25,388 nt of DNA from Caryophanales bacterium UBA4694 (lineage in GTDB: Bacteria; Bacillota_I; Bacilli_A; RFN20; CAG-288), in assembly GCA_002404835.1 (NCBI GenBank), contig DHKM01000032.1:1-25388 (forward strand), in the 5' to 3' direction. Positions 14,829 to 22,030 of the stretch are shown here, one piece after another. The notes beneath the pieces are model-generated. The model was given only the letters and a program-made list of their open reading frames with translations. It did not search any database and had not been told where the DNA came from. The position numbers and the translations under genes were made by a program. Within the stretch, counting starts at the first letter, position 1, and the number at the start of each line of letters is the position of its first letter.

Positions 14829-15962
14829 TTATTTGTCTTTTGATTCCTTGTCGTTCAAGGTTTTGAGTTCTTTTTTTGTATGAGACCTTGATACTGTCAC
14901 ACCTCTTATCAGACGATAGAGGAAGACAAACGGAATCCCGATGATGGAATAATAGGCAATCGGATAAGTGGATTTGTAGAAGGAAAGAGGCGGGAATATC
15001 CTGGAAAGAATATACTGCGTCTTTGTTTTCTTCTTCATGTTGTTCTTGACATTTGTTTCGATGTTTCCGTACGTTCCGCTATCTACCATCGACACAAGGA
15101 TATCCTTTTCTTCCTTGGATAGTTCTTTTCCAAGGAAAAGATGATCGATCAGGGAAAGAATGGAATCGACAAAACTTTGGATATTCAGTTTCTTGTATTC
15201 CTGATTCAAGTAGTTCCGGTCCATATCCGGATGCCTGATAAGGTAAATACGGATATCAAGAAGAGTACGGATCCCGGCTCCTCCATTTGAGTAATGCTTA
15301 TAAAAATGGCAAAGGAAATAAAGGAAGAAATCTTCATCTGAGACTTTTCTCTCATAACCGTCTTTGACCAAGGCGTGTTCAAGGAAATCCTTATAGTAGT
15401 TTTCAAAGACCTTCATGGTTTTGTTTCTGCTTGTATCCTGGAAAAGGATCCGGTGCATCTCGAAGTTGTAGACTGGTTTCTTCAAATACGTGTCATGCAC
15501 ATACTTTCCATAGCTTTCTACTTCATAACCGCGGTTAACGAAGAATTCCTTGATTTCCTTCTTATGCTTTTGATCGAAGAGAATGTCGTTGTCTGCAAAC
15601 TCCCTTGTTCCATAATCCGGATAGAGCGTATTGATGAGGATTCCTTTCAAAGGAAGAAAGGAAATCTGTCTTTCGTTCATGTACTTGTATAAGACTTTTC
15701 TCTCCTCTTCGAAAAGAGCAGTCTTGCGAAAATTCTGGGTATAGTATAAGTTCAGATTCTTTTCTACCTGGTCTGGAAAAACGACGTCGTCGTTTTTCAA
15801 AGCCAGATAGGAGACGATGAGAATGTTGTTCGATTTGGAAAGAGAAAGAATTTCCTTCAGTTCCTCTTCTGAGAAAGAACAAGGATTCTTTCTTTTCTGG
15901 ATATAATCCTCCAGAACCGGAAACAGCTTGATAAGGATATTCAGTTTCTCATTTATTTCCAT
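14829..15962 (-). CDS. Nucleotidyltransferase family protein (NTP_transf_5 type)
   Basis: 377 residues. The core motif is visible: LKG (105-107), YPDYGTREFADNDILF (114-129) with the acidic pair Asp124/Asp126 expected to bind metal, and FEMH (167-170). This is the pattern of the nucleotidyltransferase family found beside HprK-like kinases and PqqD proteins in lasso-peptide clusters, where it is thought to attach a nucleotide- or sugar-derived group to the phosphorylated peptide. A hydrophobic segment near the C-terminus (YYSIIGIPFVFLYRLI) may touch the membrane. A TTG at 15974 is in frame, but the ATG at 15960-15962 is preceded by TTGGAG at 6 bases and is preferred; it overlaps the ABC gene by 14 bases. 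It is the last gene of the five-gene operon. The family call is good; the reaction here is inferred. Confidence 0.75.
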   Translation of the reverse strand: MEINEKLNILIKLFPVLEDYIQKRKNPCSFSEEELKEILSLSKSNNILIVSYLALKNDDVVFPDQVEKNLNLYYTQNFRKTALFEEERKVLYKYMNERQISFLPLKGILINTLYPDYGTREFADNDILFDQKHKKEIKEFFVNRGYEVESYGKYVHDTYLKKPVYNFEMHRILFQDTSRNKTMKVFENYYKDFLEHALVKDGYERKVSDEDFFLYFLCHFYKHYSNGGAGIRTLLDIRIYLIRHPDMDRNYLNQEYKKLNIQSFVDSILSLIDHLFLGKELSKEEKDILVSMVDSGTYGNIETNVKNNMKKKTKTQYILSRIFPPLSFYKSTYPIAYYSIIGIPFVFLYRLIRGVTVSRSHTKKELKTLNDKESKDK

Positions 15963-17622
15963 AATTGTCTCCAAGTTCTATAATGCGCACGGAAGAAGGA
16001 AGATCCTCCTTGTGGTGCGTGACAAACAGAATCGTCTTATCATTCTCTTCGAATAGATTCCGGATGACCTCTTTTGAGCAGGCTTCATCCAATGCGCTTG
16101 TCACCTCATCCAGAAGCAGAATCGGTTTCTCAGAGTAATAGGCTCTTGCCAAAGAAAGACGCTGCAACTGTCCAATCGATAGTCCACTTCCCCGTTCTTG
16201 TAGCATGGTAAGATCCTTTTTCGGTAATGCCATGATAAAGTCGTAGCACATGCTTTTCTTATAGGCATCGATAAGTCTTTCTTCATCTACATCTGGATCG
16301 TAGAAAGTGACGACATCCCGTATCGTTCCTTTCAGTATCAGGTTTTCCTGAGGCACATATCCGAATAAATTCCGGTCTATCTTTTCGATTTTTCTTGAAG
16401 AAGAGCCGAAATCCAGGACGATTTTTCCCTGATTTAACGGATACAAAGAAAGAAGAAGCTTCAATAATGTGGATTTCCCACATCCGGAATGACCGACAAG
16501 AGCAATATGTTTCCCTTTTTCTATACTCAGGGAAAAGGAAGAAAAAACATCTTGTTTCTTTTCCTTTTCATCCGACTGTGGATAAGAAAAGGAAATGCAG
16601 TCAAAACGGATTTCCTTTAAGGAATCATATTCTTCTTTTATTCTATCATTAGATAATACCTCTGTTTTCTTTTCTTCCTTTTCTATCCTCAGTCTTTCTC
16701 CGCTGGCAATCATGGTATAGTAATGCGGAAGAATGCTTGTCATCTGGGAAATCGGAGACTGAATCTGACTAAGAAGTGCGACGATTGAAGTCAATGAGGC
16801 AAGATCCATGATTCCATTGATGATATTCATGCCACAGAAGAAAATGCCGAATAAAAAACTCGCATAATAGACGATAATGAATCCAAGTGAACATAATATA
16901 GAAAAATTGTTTCTTTTGATTCTTGACATTTTGTGCTCGTTTAATCGAATATCATTAAGTTTACACATCATATCCTCTTTGACAAAGGAATGAACAATGG
17001 ATAATCCTTCCAAAGACTCGGAAAGAAAGACTTTCAGATTTCCTTCTTTTTCCTGAACATCTTTGTGATATCGTTTCAATCTCTTTCTCATGAAATAAGT
17101 AAGAAGTAACAGAAGAAGAATAACAGGTACGATCACGTAGCCGATGATCGGAGATAAAAAGAGAATCAAAGCCAAAGCAAAGATGAGCTGCACGCTCATT
17201 CTTCCGAAAGCAGGAAGAATGGAAAGAATATTGTTCGTGACGATTCTTGTATCTTCGCTGATGCGGTTGATCCAGTCCTCCTTGTGATGACTTTTTACGA
17301 ATCCGTAATCGGTAAAAAGCAGATCTTGATACATCCTTCTTTTTAATGAATTCTCGATATCTGAAGCAGCATATTCGAATAGGAATCGATAAAAACTGTT
17401 CGAAAGAACAAGAAGGATTATATCCAAAAGAAGAAGAAGGAAAGAGAACAGGAAATAGGATTCATCCTTGATTTCTATTCCATGGGTCACATATTTCAAG
17501 AGGAAGGCAGAGAGGACGCTGAAAACACCGATGAATACCTGAATCAAAGTCAAAACAACAAGATGGTGTTTTTTTCCATGGATGGATTTTAAGATCCAAT
17601 CTAGGGTTTCTTTGTTTTTCAT
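15949..17622 (-). CDS. ABC exporter, fused membrane and ATPase domains
   Basis: 557 residues: about six helices (residues ~20-305), then an ATPase with Walker A GHSGCGKST (377-385), Q-loop VPQEN (~423-427), signature LSIGQLQR (481-488), Walker B ILLLDEVTSALDE (501-513) and H-loop His536. It should work as a homodimer exporting a substrate across the membrane. There is no N-terminal C39 peptidase domain, unlike bacteriocin exporters that cut their own leader. The second Gly of the usual LSGGQ is kept, but the first is Ile, a tolerated variant. The start ATG overlaps the peptidase stop as ATGA, and the end overlaps the nucleotidyltransferase gene. Within this operon the probable cargo is a modified peptide. 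Confidence 0.9.
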   Translation of the reverse strand: MKNKETLDWILKSIHGKKHHLVVLTLIQVFIGVFSVLSAFLLKYVTHGIEIKDESYFLFSFLLLLLDIILLVLSNSFYRFLFEYAASDIENSLKRRMYQDLLFTDYGFVKSHHKEDWINRISEDTRIVTNNILSILPAFGRMSVQLIFALALILFLSPIIGYVIVPVILLLLLLTYFMRKRLKRYHKDVQEKEGNLKVFLSESLEGLSIVHSFVKEDMMCKLNDIRLNEHKMSRIKRNNFSILCSLGFIIVYYASFLFGIFFCGMNIINGIMDLASLTSIVALLSQIQSPISQMTSILPHYYTMIASGERLRIEKEEKKTEVLSNDRIKEEYDSLKEIRFDCISFSYPQSDEKEKKQDVFSSFSLSIEKGKHIALVGHSGCGKSTLLKLLLSLYPLNQGKIVLDFGSSSRKIEKIDRNLFGYVPQENLILKGTIRDVVTFYDPDVDEERLIDAYKKSMCYDFIMALPKKDLTMLQERGSGLSIGQLQRLSLARAYYSEKPILLLDEVTSALDEACSKEVIRNLFEENDKTILFVTHHKEDLPSSVRIIELGDNYGNK

Positions 17623-18065
17623 CTCTTACTTATCCTTCTCATGAAGCGGAACGTCTTCATGAATAAAGCTTTCACATAAAAGAAATGGACATAGAGAAAA
17701 CCGCTGAAACGGTTGTCCTTTTCCATATTGATGGTTTTTCCGTCTTTCTTTGTAATATCTTCCAATAATCCGAGAATGCAGTCCATCTGGATAGGATAAT
17801 CCAAAAAGGGATTGTTGTCTCCTGCCAGAATTACGGTATTGTTTTTCTTTATCTTTATTATCCGATGCAGAACATAATGGTGTTCTCTATCCTTGTAGAG
17901 GACGACATCCTGCTTCTTATAAGGTCTGCTAGGTTTTACGATATGAAGAATATCTTCCCTTTGACGGATCAGAGGATACATGGAAAAACCGCAGGATGTG
18001 AAAATAAGTTCTCCATCCTTAGATAGAATCGATTCGAAATCCGTCGTGTTATCTTTCGATGGCAT
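17619..18065 (-). CDS. S24/S26-family signal-peptidase-like protease
   Basis: 148 residues. SCGFSMYPLI (24-33) carries the nucleophile Ser28 in the S26 box G.SM.P. VLHRII (65-70) gives His67 where bacterial signal peptidase I has Lys, and GDNNPF (82-87) supplies Asp83. This Ser-His-Asp arrangement is that of the ER/archaeal-type S26 enzymes. There is no N-terminal transmembrane helix; a C-terminal aromatic/basic stretch (FLYVHFFYVKALFMKTFRF) may bind the membrane. Its place between the PqqD-like gene (17-base overlap) and the exporter (ATGA overlap) suggests that it cuts the leader from a peptide before or during export. Alternative: an S26-like fold with another role. Confidence 0.8.
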   Translation of the reverse strand: MPSKDNTTDFESILSKDGELIFTSCGFSMYPLIRQREDILHIVKPSRPYKKQDVVLYKDREHHYVLHRIIKIKKNNTVILAGDNNPFLDYPIQMDCILGLLEDITKKDGKTINMEKDNRFSGFLYVHFFYVKALFMKTFRFMRRISKR

Positions 18066-18318
18066 GGATGGAATCGAGCTGGTCGATGATTTCCTTGATA
18101 TCGCTCTCTAGCGTCGACTCTAATACATCCGGGTATTCCTTATGAAGCGCCTGGACAAGTTCTTCTAAAGTGACGTCCTTTTCAAGCTGACGTACGATGA
18201 AACCGGCTGTCTCGTTTAGCTTGACGATTCCGTGGAAACGCTGGGCTTCTTCTCCGACAGCAAGCAGGACGTCTCCGTCTGCACTTTCATGAATGATAAA
18301 ATCTTCTTTCAGTTTCAT
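18049..18318 (-). CDS. PqqD-like peptide-binding protein
   Basis: 89 residues with the PqqD pattern: a beta-rich start (DVLLAVGEEAQRFHGIVKLN), LNETAGFIVRQLEKD, VTLEELVQALHKEYP, then a helical end (LESDIKEIIDQLDSI). PqqD-type domains are the RiPP recognition elements that hold the leader of a precursor peptide for modifying enzymes. AAAGGA before the ATG, which overlaps the kinase stop as ATGA. Its presence as a separate protein is the best evidence that this operon acts on a ribosomal peptide. Confidence 0.85.
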   Translation of the reverse strand: MKLKEDFIIHESADGDVLLAVGEEAQRFHGIVKLNETAGFIVRQLEKDVTLEELVQALHKEYPDVLESTLESDIKEIIDQLDSIHAIER

Positions 18319-19037
18319 AATCCTTTCCTTTCCACCATTCCCATATAGGAAACGGTCGCTGCTTCGTCTTTCATGTTTACTCTTAAATCATAGAGGGGGA
18401 CTGTAGATAATGTCCTATCTACAAGGGACAATGTCTTGATCAGTTCCGTTTTACCGCTTGGTCTATAGACCTGGCTTATCATTTTGTCGAAAGCTTTTTT
18501 CGGTGAAATCCTTCGGATCGAATTGGTCTGTCCACGGGAAAGGAAGCAGATTCCATCCAATGGTTTATGGATGTTATTGGAAAGCCTCTCTTTTCCGTTC
18601 CAGGGTGTTCCATAGACTTCGATATGATCTTTCTCGAATCTTAATAGCGGTTTATCATCGTTGATGCATGTGATTCTGCCTTGATAGACTTTCCTCAGAA
18701 TCCGCACATGTGTGGATTTCCCTACTCCGGAATGAGCGGCAATGCAATAGGCTTTATCATGGATGGCAATGCTGGAACAATGGAACAGAAGGATGTCATC
18801 CAGGACGAATCTTGTTACGATTTTCCGATATAGGCAGGATAGTTCCGGGGAACCATAAGAACCCCTGTTGCATTCAAGGTCCATTTCTTTTTTGATATCG
18901 TCTTCATTGATGGCAAACGATTCTTCGCAGGGAAGAGAATCATCAATCAGGAAGTCCTTGCAATATTCCCTTGTGTAAGGATCAAGACAATCTACTTCGA
19001 TGTTTTTCTCTGCCAATCTCATTTTGAAGTTGGTCAT
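18315..19037 (-). CDS. HprK-like kinase of the peptide-modification type
   Basis: 240 residues from the ATG at 19037. Walker A HSGVGKSTH (102-110), INDDKPLL (125-132) as the acidic metal/Walker B element, and GTPWNGKE (143-150) match HPr-kinase-related proteins found next to PqqD genes, rather than true HPr kinase, whose N-terminal domain is missing. In lasso-peptide clusters such kinases phosphorylate a C-terminal Ser of the precursor. The frame is open 34 codons further up, to a TTG at 19137-19139, but that extension lacks a ribosome site and the family match begins at MTNFKMRLAEKNIEV. No ribosome site precedes 19037 either; TACAAT ends 6 bases upstream, so the mRNA may be leaderless. First gene of the operon. 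Confidence 0.8.
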   Translation of the reverse strand: MTNFKMRLAEKNIEVDCLDPYTREYCKDFLIDDSLPCEESFAINEDDIKKEMDLECNRGSYGSPELSCLYRKIVTRFVLDDILLFHCSSIAIHDKAYCIAAHSGVGKSTHVRILRKVYQGRITCINDDKPLLRFEKDHIEVYGTPWNGKERLSNNIHKPLDGICFLSRGQTNSIRRISPKKAFDKMISQVYRPSGKTELIKTLSLVDRTLSTVPLYDLRVNMKDEAATVSYMGMVERKGL

Positions 19038-19043
19038 ACGTAT

Positions 19044-19049
19044 ATTGTA
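19044..19049 (-). promoter_or_regulatory. Possible -10 box giving a leaderless kinase mRNA
   Basis: Minus-strand TACAAT (19049-19044) is separated from the ATG by six bases (ATACGT), the same spacing as at 2507. The -35 region is only a T-run, so the support is weak. Confidence 0.3.
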
Positions 19050-19264
19050 ACGTTGTAAATAGAAGAAAAAAAGACGAAAGAAGTTCAGAAATGCCATTTT
19101 GATGCCAAAGTGGGGATGAAACATAGGATAAAAGGACAATTATTTCTTTTGAAACCCCAAAAGAACGGAAAATAGTAGAAAACAGTCCATACAAGCCTGA
19201 ATATCCAAAAAAGGGAATCATTCGAAATAAAAGGAAAAAACAAAGACCTTGTCAAAAGAAACCC

Positions 19265-19294
19265 TTTACATTCTCAAAAACAATGCGATATAAC
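19265..19294 (+). promoter_or_regulatory. Promoter of the SDR gene
   Basis: TTTACA (19265-19270), an 18-base spacer and TATAAC (19289-19294), each one base off consensus. AAAGGAG (19301-19307) and the ATG at 19318 follow. The rest of the divergent spacer (19140-19264) is A-rich and holds nothing else that I can support. Confidence 0.6.
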
Positions 19295-19317
19295 TATACC
19301 AAAGGAGAAACTTTATC

Positions 19318-20118
19318 ATGGATTTATATAAAGGAAAAGTAGTGTTGATTACCGGTGCAGGAAGGGCGACTCTCAGCGATGGGAAATGTGGATCCATCGG
19401 TTACGGAATTGCAACAGCCTTTGCCAAAGAAGGAGCAGATCTGGTTATCACAGGAAGAAACGTCCAGAAGTTGGAGGATGCCGTCAATGAGCTACAGGAG
19501 AAGTATAAAGTAAGAGTGCTGGCCATCCAGGCCGATGTCAGCGACAAGAACGACAACGATTCCCTGGTCAAAGGAGTCGTTGAAGAAGTGAAGAAAGCGT
19601 TCGGAAGACTTGACGTTCTCATCAACAACGCCCAAGCTTCAGCAAGCGGCGTCCCTCTTAAGGACAATACGACCGAGCAGTTCAATCTTGCCATGTATTC
19701 TGGACTATATGCTACATTCTACTACATGAAGTATTCCTATGAGCTTTTGAAGGAATCCAAGGGAAGTGTCATTAACTTTGCCTCCGGAGCAGGACTTTTC
19801 GGAAACTACGGACAGGCAAGCTATGCAGCTGCCAAGGAAGGAATCCGCGGAATGTCCAGAGTTGCAGCCAATGAATGGGCAAAGGATGGCATCAATGTCA
19901 ATGTCATCTGTCCTCTTGCCTGGACAAGTCAATTGGAGAAGTTCCAACTTCAGTATCCGGATGCGTTCAAAGCAAATGTCCATATCCCTCCGATCGGACA
20001 TTTCGGAGATGCCGAAACCGAAATTGGAAGAGTCTGTGTCCAAATCGCTTCACCGGATTTCAAGTACATGACCGGAGAGACCATAACCTTGGAGGGCGGA
20101 ATGGGTTTACGTCCGTAA
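19318..20118 (+). CDS. Short-chain dehydrogenase/reductase
   Basis: 266 residues, a classical NAD(P)-dependent SDR. The Rossmann start TGAGRATLSDGKCGSIGYGI (12-31) is longer than the usual TGxxxGxG, with about eight extra residues in the glycine loop. Then come ADVSD, LINNAQ (usually NNAG), the catalytic Ser in INFASGAG, and SYAAAKE with the Tyr-x3-Lys pair. The Arg after VITG (TGRN) hints at NADP preference. Substrate unknown; 3-oxoacyl or sugar-alcohol type reductases look alike at this level. AAAGGAG 10 bases before the ATG. Single gene with its own promoter and terminator, divergent from the kinase operon. Confidence 0.85.
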   Translation: MDLYKGKVVLITGAGRATLSDGKCGSIGYGIATAFAKEGADLVITGRNVQKLEDAVNELQEKYKVRVLAIQADVSDKNDNDSLVKGVVEEVKKAFGRLDVLINNAQASASGVPLKDNTTEQFNLAMYSGLYATFYYMKYSYELLKESKGSVINFASGAGLFGNYGQASYAAAKEGIRGMSRVAANEWAKDGINVNVICPLAWTSQLEKFQLQYPDAFKANVHIPPIGHFGDAETEIGRVCVQIASPDFKYMTGETITLEGGMGLRP

Positions 20119-20133
20119 TTCGATAACAAAAAC

Positions 20134-20168
20134 AAACGCGCAGCTAAAGATTCGGCTACGCGTTTTTT
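20134..20168 (+). terminator. Rho-independent terminator of the SDR gene
   Basis: AAACGCGCAGC (20134-20144) pairs with GCTACGCGTTT (20155-20165), with one C-A mismatch, and six T's run from 20163. It lies 15 bases after the stop. Confidence 0.8.
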
Positions 20169-20313
20169 AGAAAAAAGAAAAATTCAAAAAATGTGACAAA
20201 TCTCGGTTTACCGGTCCATGCTGATATGTATCAAACTATGATATTTGTATTAGTCATAGGCTTGACAATAATTGAAAAAACATAATTTTAATAATACAAT
20301 TCTCTATAAGCAA

Positions 20314-20342
20314 TTTCTTTTGATTGGATACTGATATATAAT
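20314..20342 (+). promoter_or_regulatory. Probable promoter of the membrane operon
   Basis: A perfect TATAAT at 20337-20342, with a weak -35 (TTTCTT, 20314-20319) at 17 bases. A consensus TTGACA at 20262-20267 has only poor -10 candidates at 15 bases (TAATTT) or 19 bases (TTTAAT). AAGGAGG at 20387-20393 precedes the ATG at 20399. The gap 20169-20398 holds no ORF that I can support on either strand. Confidence 0.4.
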
Positions 20343-20398
20343 GAAAACAAGCAATCAAAAATCATTTATCAAAGAATGATGAGCATAAGGAGGCAAAT

Positions 20399-21346
20399 AT
20401 GACAGCTTCGTCCGGTAGCTATGTAATCGAAGGAATAAAGAAGACGAATTCGTATCTTTTCCATCATTTCAGCAAGGTCTTCCTCTATTGGGTATTTCTT
20501 TTGACTTCTTGGGTTTCCAAAGTATTTGTTCCTCTTTCCCCGATGATGGAAAATTTTTCCCAAAGATTCCTATTCAGCGTCGATGAAAGCCATGAGGCGA
20601 TTTTAAGCAAATGCTTCGATGATTCGGATGATAAAAAAGGATACAGGCTGCACCTGTTGTTCGATTGTCTCCTTCTTGTTACCTCACTTGCAGTTCTCGG
20701 CTTTCTCATCGGTCTTGCTTTTTTCATAAAATCCGCAATCATCGGTATTGCCTCGACATCAAAAGCACCGGGTTTTGTGGATCCTGATCATCTTCAGATG
20801 ATCATAACGAACAGCAATTATGTCTTTGTTCCGTTCGGATTGATTTCTTTAGTCTATCTGATTTTTGCTCTAATGGTAAAAGAAACCGGGGATTACGTGT
20901 GCTTTGCGAACCAGGACTTGGGATTAGGTGATATCCTCTATGATTCTTTTGAACTCATGAGAAGAAAATGGGGACAACTTTTTTGCATCAATCTTCTCTG
21001 CGGGATTAAATATCTGACAGCCATCGTCGTCTTTGCTCTTCCTCTTATTCTTATCCGAATCTTCGTCGATTTGGCCAATCCAAATGACCTGAATTTCGGC
21101 ACGATGATCATCTGGATTGTATCCAGTGTTTTGACATTTGTCTATCTTTTTGTCCTTCCTTTCATTGGGCTCTCTTCCAGGATGTCCGTCTACCTTTTCC
21201 TCAAGGATAATGCAAAGGCAGTCAGAAATACCGTCCTCTATCGGAAAGAGGAAAGCCAAGAAGCAGAAATAAAAGAATTCGTCCCTCTGGATAAGAAGGA
21301 AGAGACTCTTACGAATACGATTCCGCTGAAGGACAAGGAAGACTGA
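20399..21346 (+). CDS. Polytopic membrane protein, unknown
   Basis: 315 residues with about four to five helices: ~85-110, ~142-160, ~200-222 and ~233-255, plus a hydrophobic N-terminal segment (~25-45) that may be amphipathic. The sequence between (DYVCFANQDLGLGDILYDSF) and the highly charged C-terminal tail are probably cytoplasmic. I do not recognise the family. An excellent AAGGAGG ribosome site sets the start. It is the first of at least five genes separated by 5 bases or less, or overlapping, so they should be transcribed together and probably form one membrane complex. Confidence 0.75.
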   Translation: MTASSGSYVIEGIKKTNSYLFHHFSKVFLYWVFLLTSWVSKVFVPLSPMMENFSQRFLFSVDESHEAILSKCFDDSDDKKGYRLHLLFDCLLLVTSLAVLGFLIGLAFFIKSAIIGIASTSKAPGFVDPDHLQMIITNSNYVFVPFGLISLVYLIFALMVKETGDYVCFANQDLGLGDILYDSFELMRRKWGQLFCINLLCGIKYLTAIVVFALPLILIRIFVDLANPNDLNFGTMIIWIVSSVLTFVYLFVLPFIGLSSRMSVYLFLKDNAKAVRNTVLYRKEESQEAEIKEFVPLDKKEETLTNTIPLKDKED

Positions 21347-21349
21347 CCT

Positions 21350-22030
21350 ATGCCGATAATCGTAATTTTCGGAGTGGTGCTGATTGCTTTGTCTGTTCTT
21401 CTGTTTGTTCCGGTGGTATTTCTTTGGATTCCTAGATGTTTTCTGAGGTTTCAGTTCAAAGGAAGCTTGAGGCGTGGAATGCTCAACGAAGATCATACTG
21501 CCTATATTCCGGAACAGCAGAACATGGAATTTGTCGAAGAATACTGTATTCTGAAAGGTAGGGACGGAAAGAAGAAATATTCAAGAATACTTCTGAAAGA
21601 CCATGAAAAGGATCTGAGGTTCAGACTCTACTGTTTCGATAAGGATGGAAAACCATTTACGGTTCTTGAATACAATCAGACAAAAGACCATCCGGAAGTC
21701 ATTCTACCCCTGCCAAGAAAGACGGAAGGATTGTATCTTGATGTATTCAATGGAAATCCTGCTCAGGAAATCAGATATATCTATCTGCAGCAGAAACAGA
21801 TTCTGACTGCTTCTGTAGTTACAGGCATTGCCGTGACAGTCTTGGTCTTCCTTTTCGGTCTTGGGGTAATCTGGGAGTATGGGTTAGGACTTCTTCTACC
21901 CTTTGCGACACCAATCTGTTTTATGTCCGTGCTTTTGAGTGTGATGATACTGGTGACTATTGTTTCCTATCTTTTCTACAAAAAGGAAAACAGGCGATAT
22001 CTGGAAAGCGAGGACATCGACAATGAATGA
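21350..22030 (+). CDS. Membrane protein with a beta-rich middle domain, unknown
   Basis: 226 residues: an N-terminal helix (~2-26), a soluble beta-rich middle (~30-150, with FRLYCFDKDGKPFTVLEYN and GLYLDVFNGNP), then two to three helices (~150-215) and a charged tail. It starts 3 bases after the previous stop and overlaps the next gene by 8 bases. The middle domain shows the same strand pattern as the N-terminal domain of the next protein, so the two may be related or interact. No known family recognised. Confidence 0.7.
   Translation: MPIIVIFGVVLIALSVLLFVPVVFLWIPRCFLRFQFKGSLRRGMLNEDHTAYIPEQQNMEFVEEYCILKGRDGKKKYSRILLKDHEKDLRFRLYCFDKDGKPFTVLEYNQTKDHPEVILPLPRKTEGLYLDVFNGNPAQEIRYIYLQQKQILTASVVTGIAVTVLVFLFGLGVIWEYGLGLLLPFATPICFMSVLLSVMILVTIVSYLFYKKENRRYLESEDIDNE

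Noticed and set aside
14829..19037. Lasso-peptide cluster in the strict sense
   Set aside because: No asparagine-synthetase-like cyclase and no transglutaminase-like leader protease in the window, although the tailoring genes are alike.
19038..19139. Upstream extension of the HprK-like kinase to a TTG codon
   Set aside because: The extra 34 residues have no ribosome site and lie outside the family match.
20924..21496. 190-codon frame opposite the first two genes of the membrane operon
   Set aside because: Low-complexity, highly charged composition, no ribosome site, spans two real genes.
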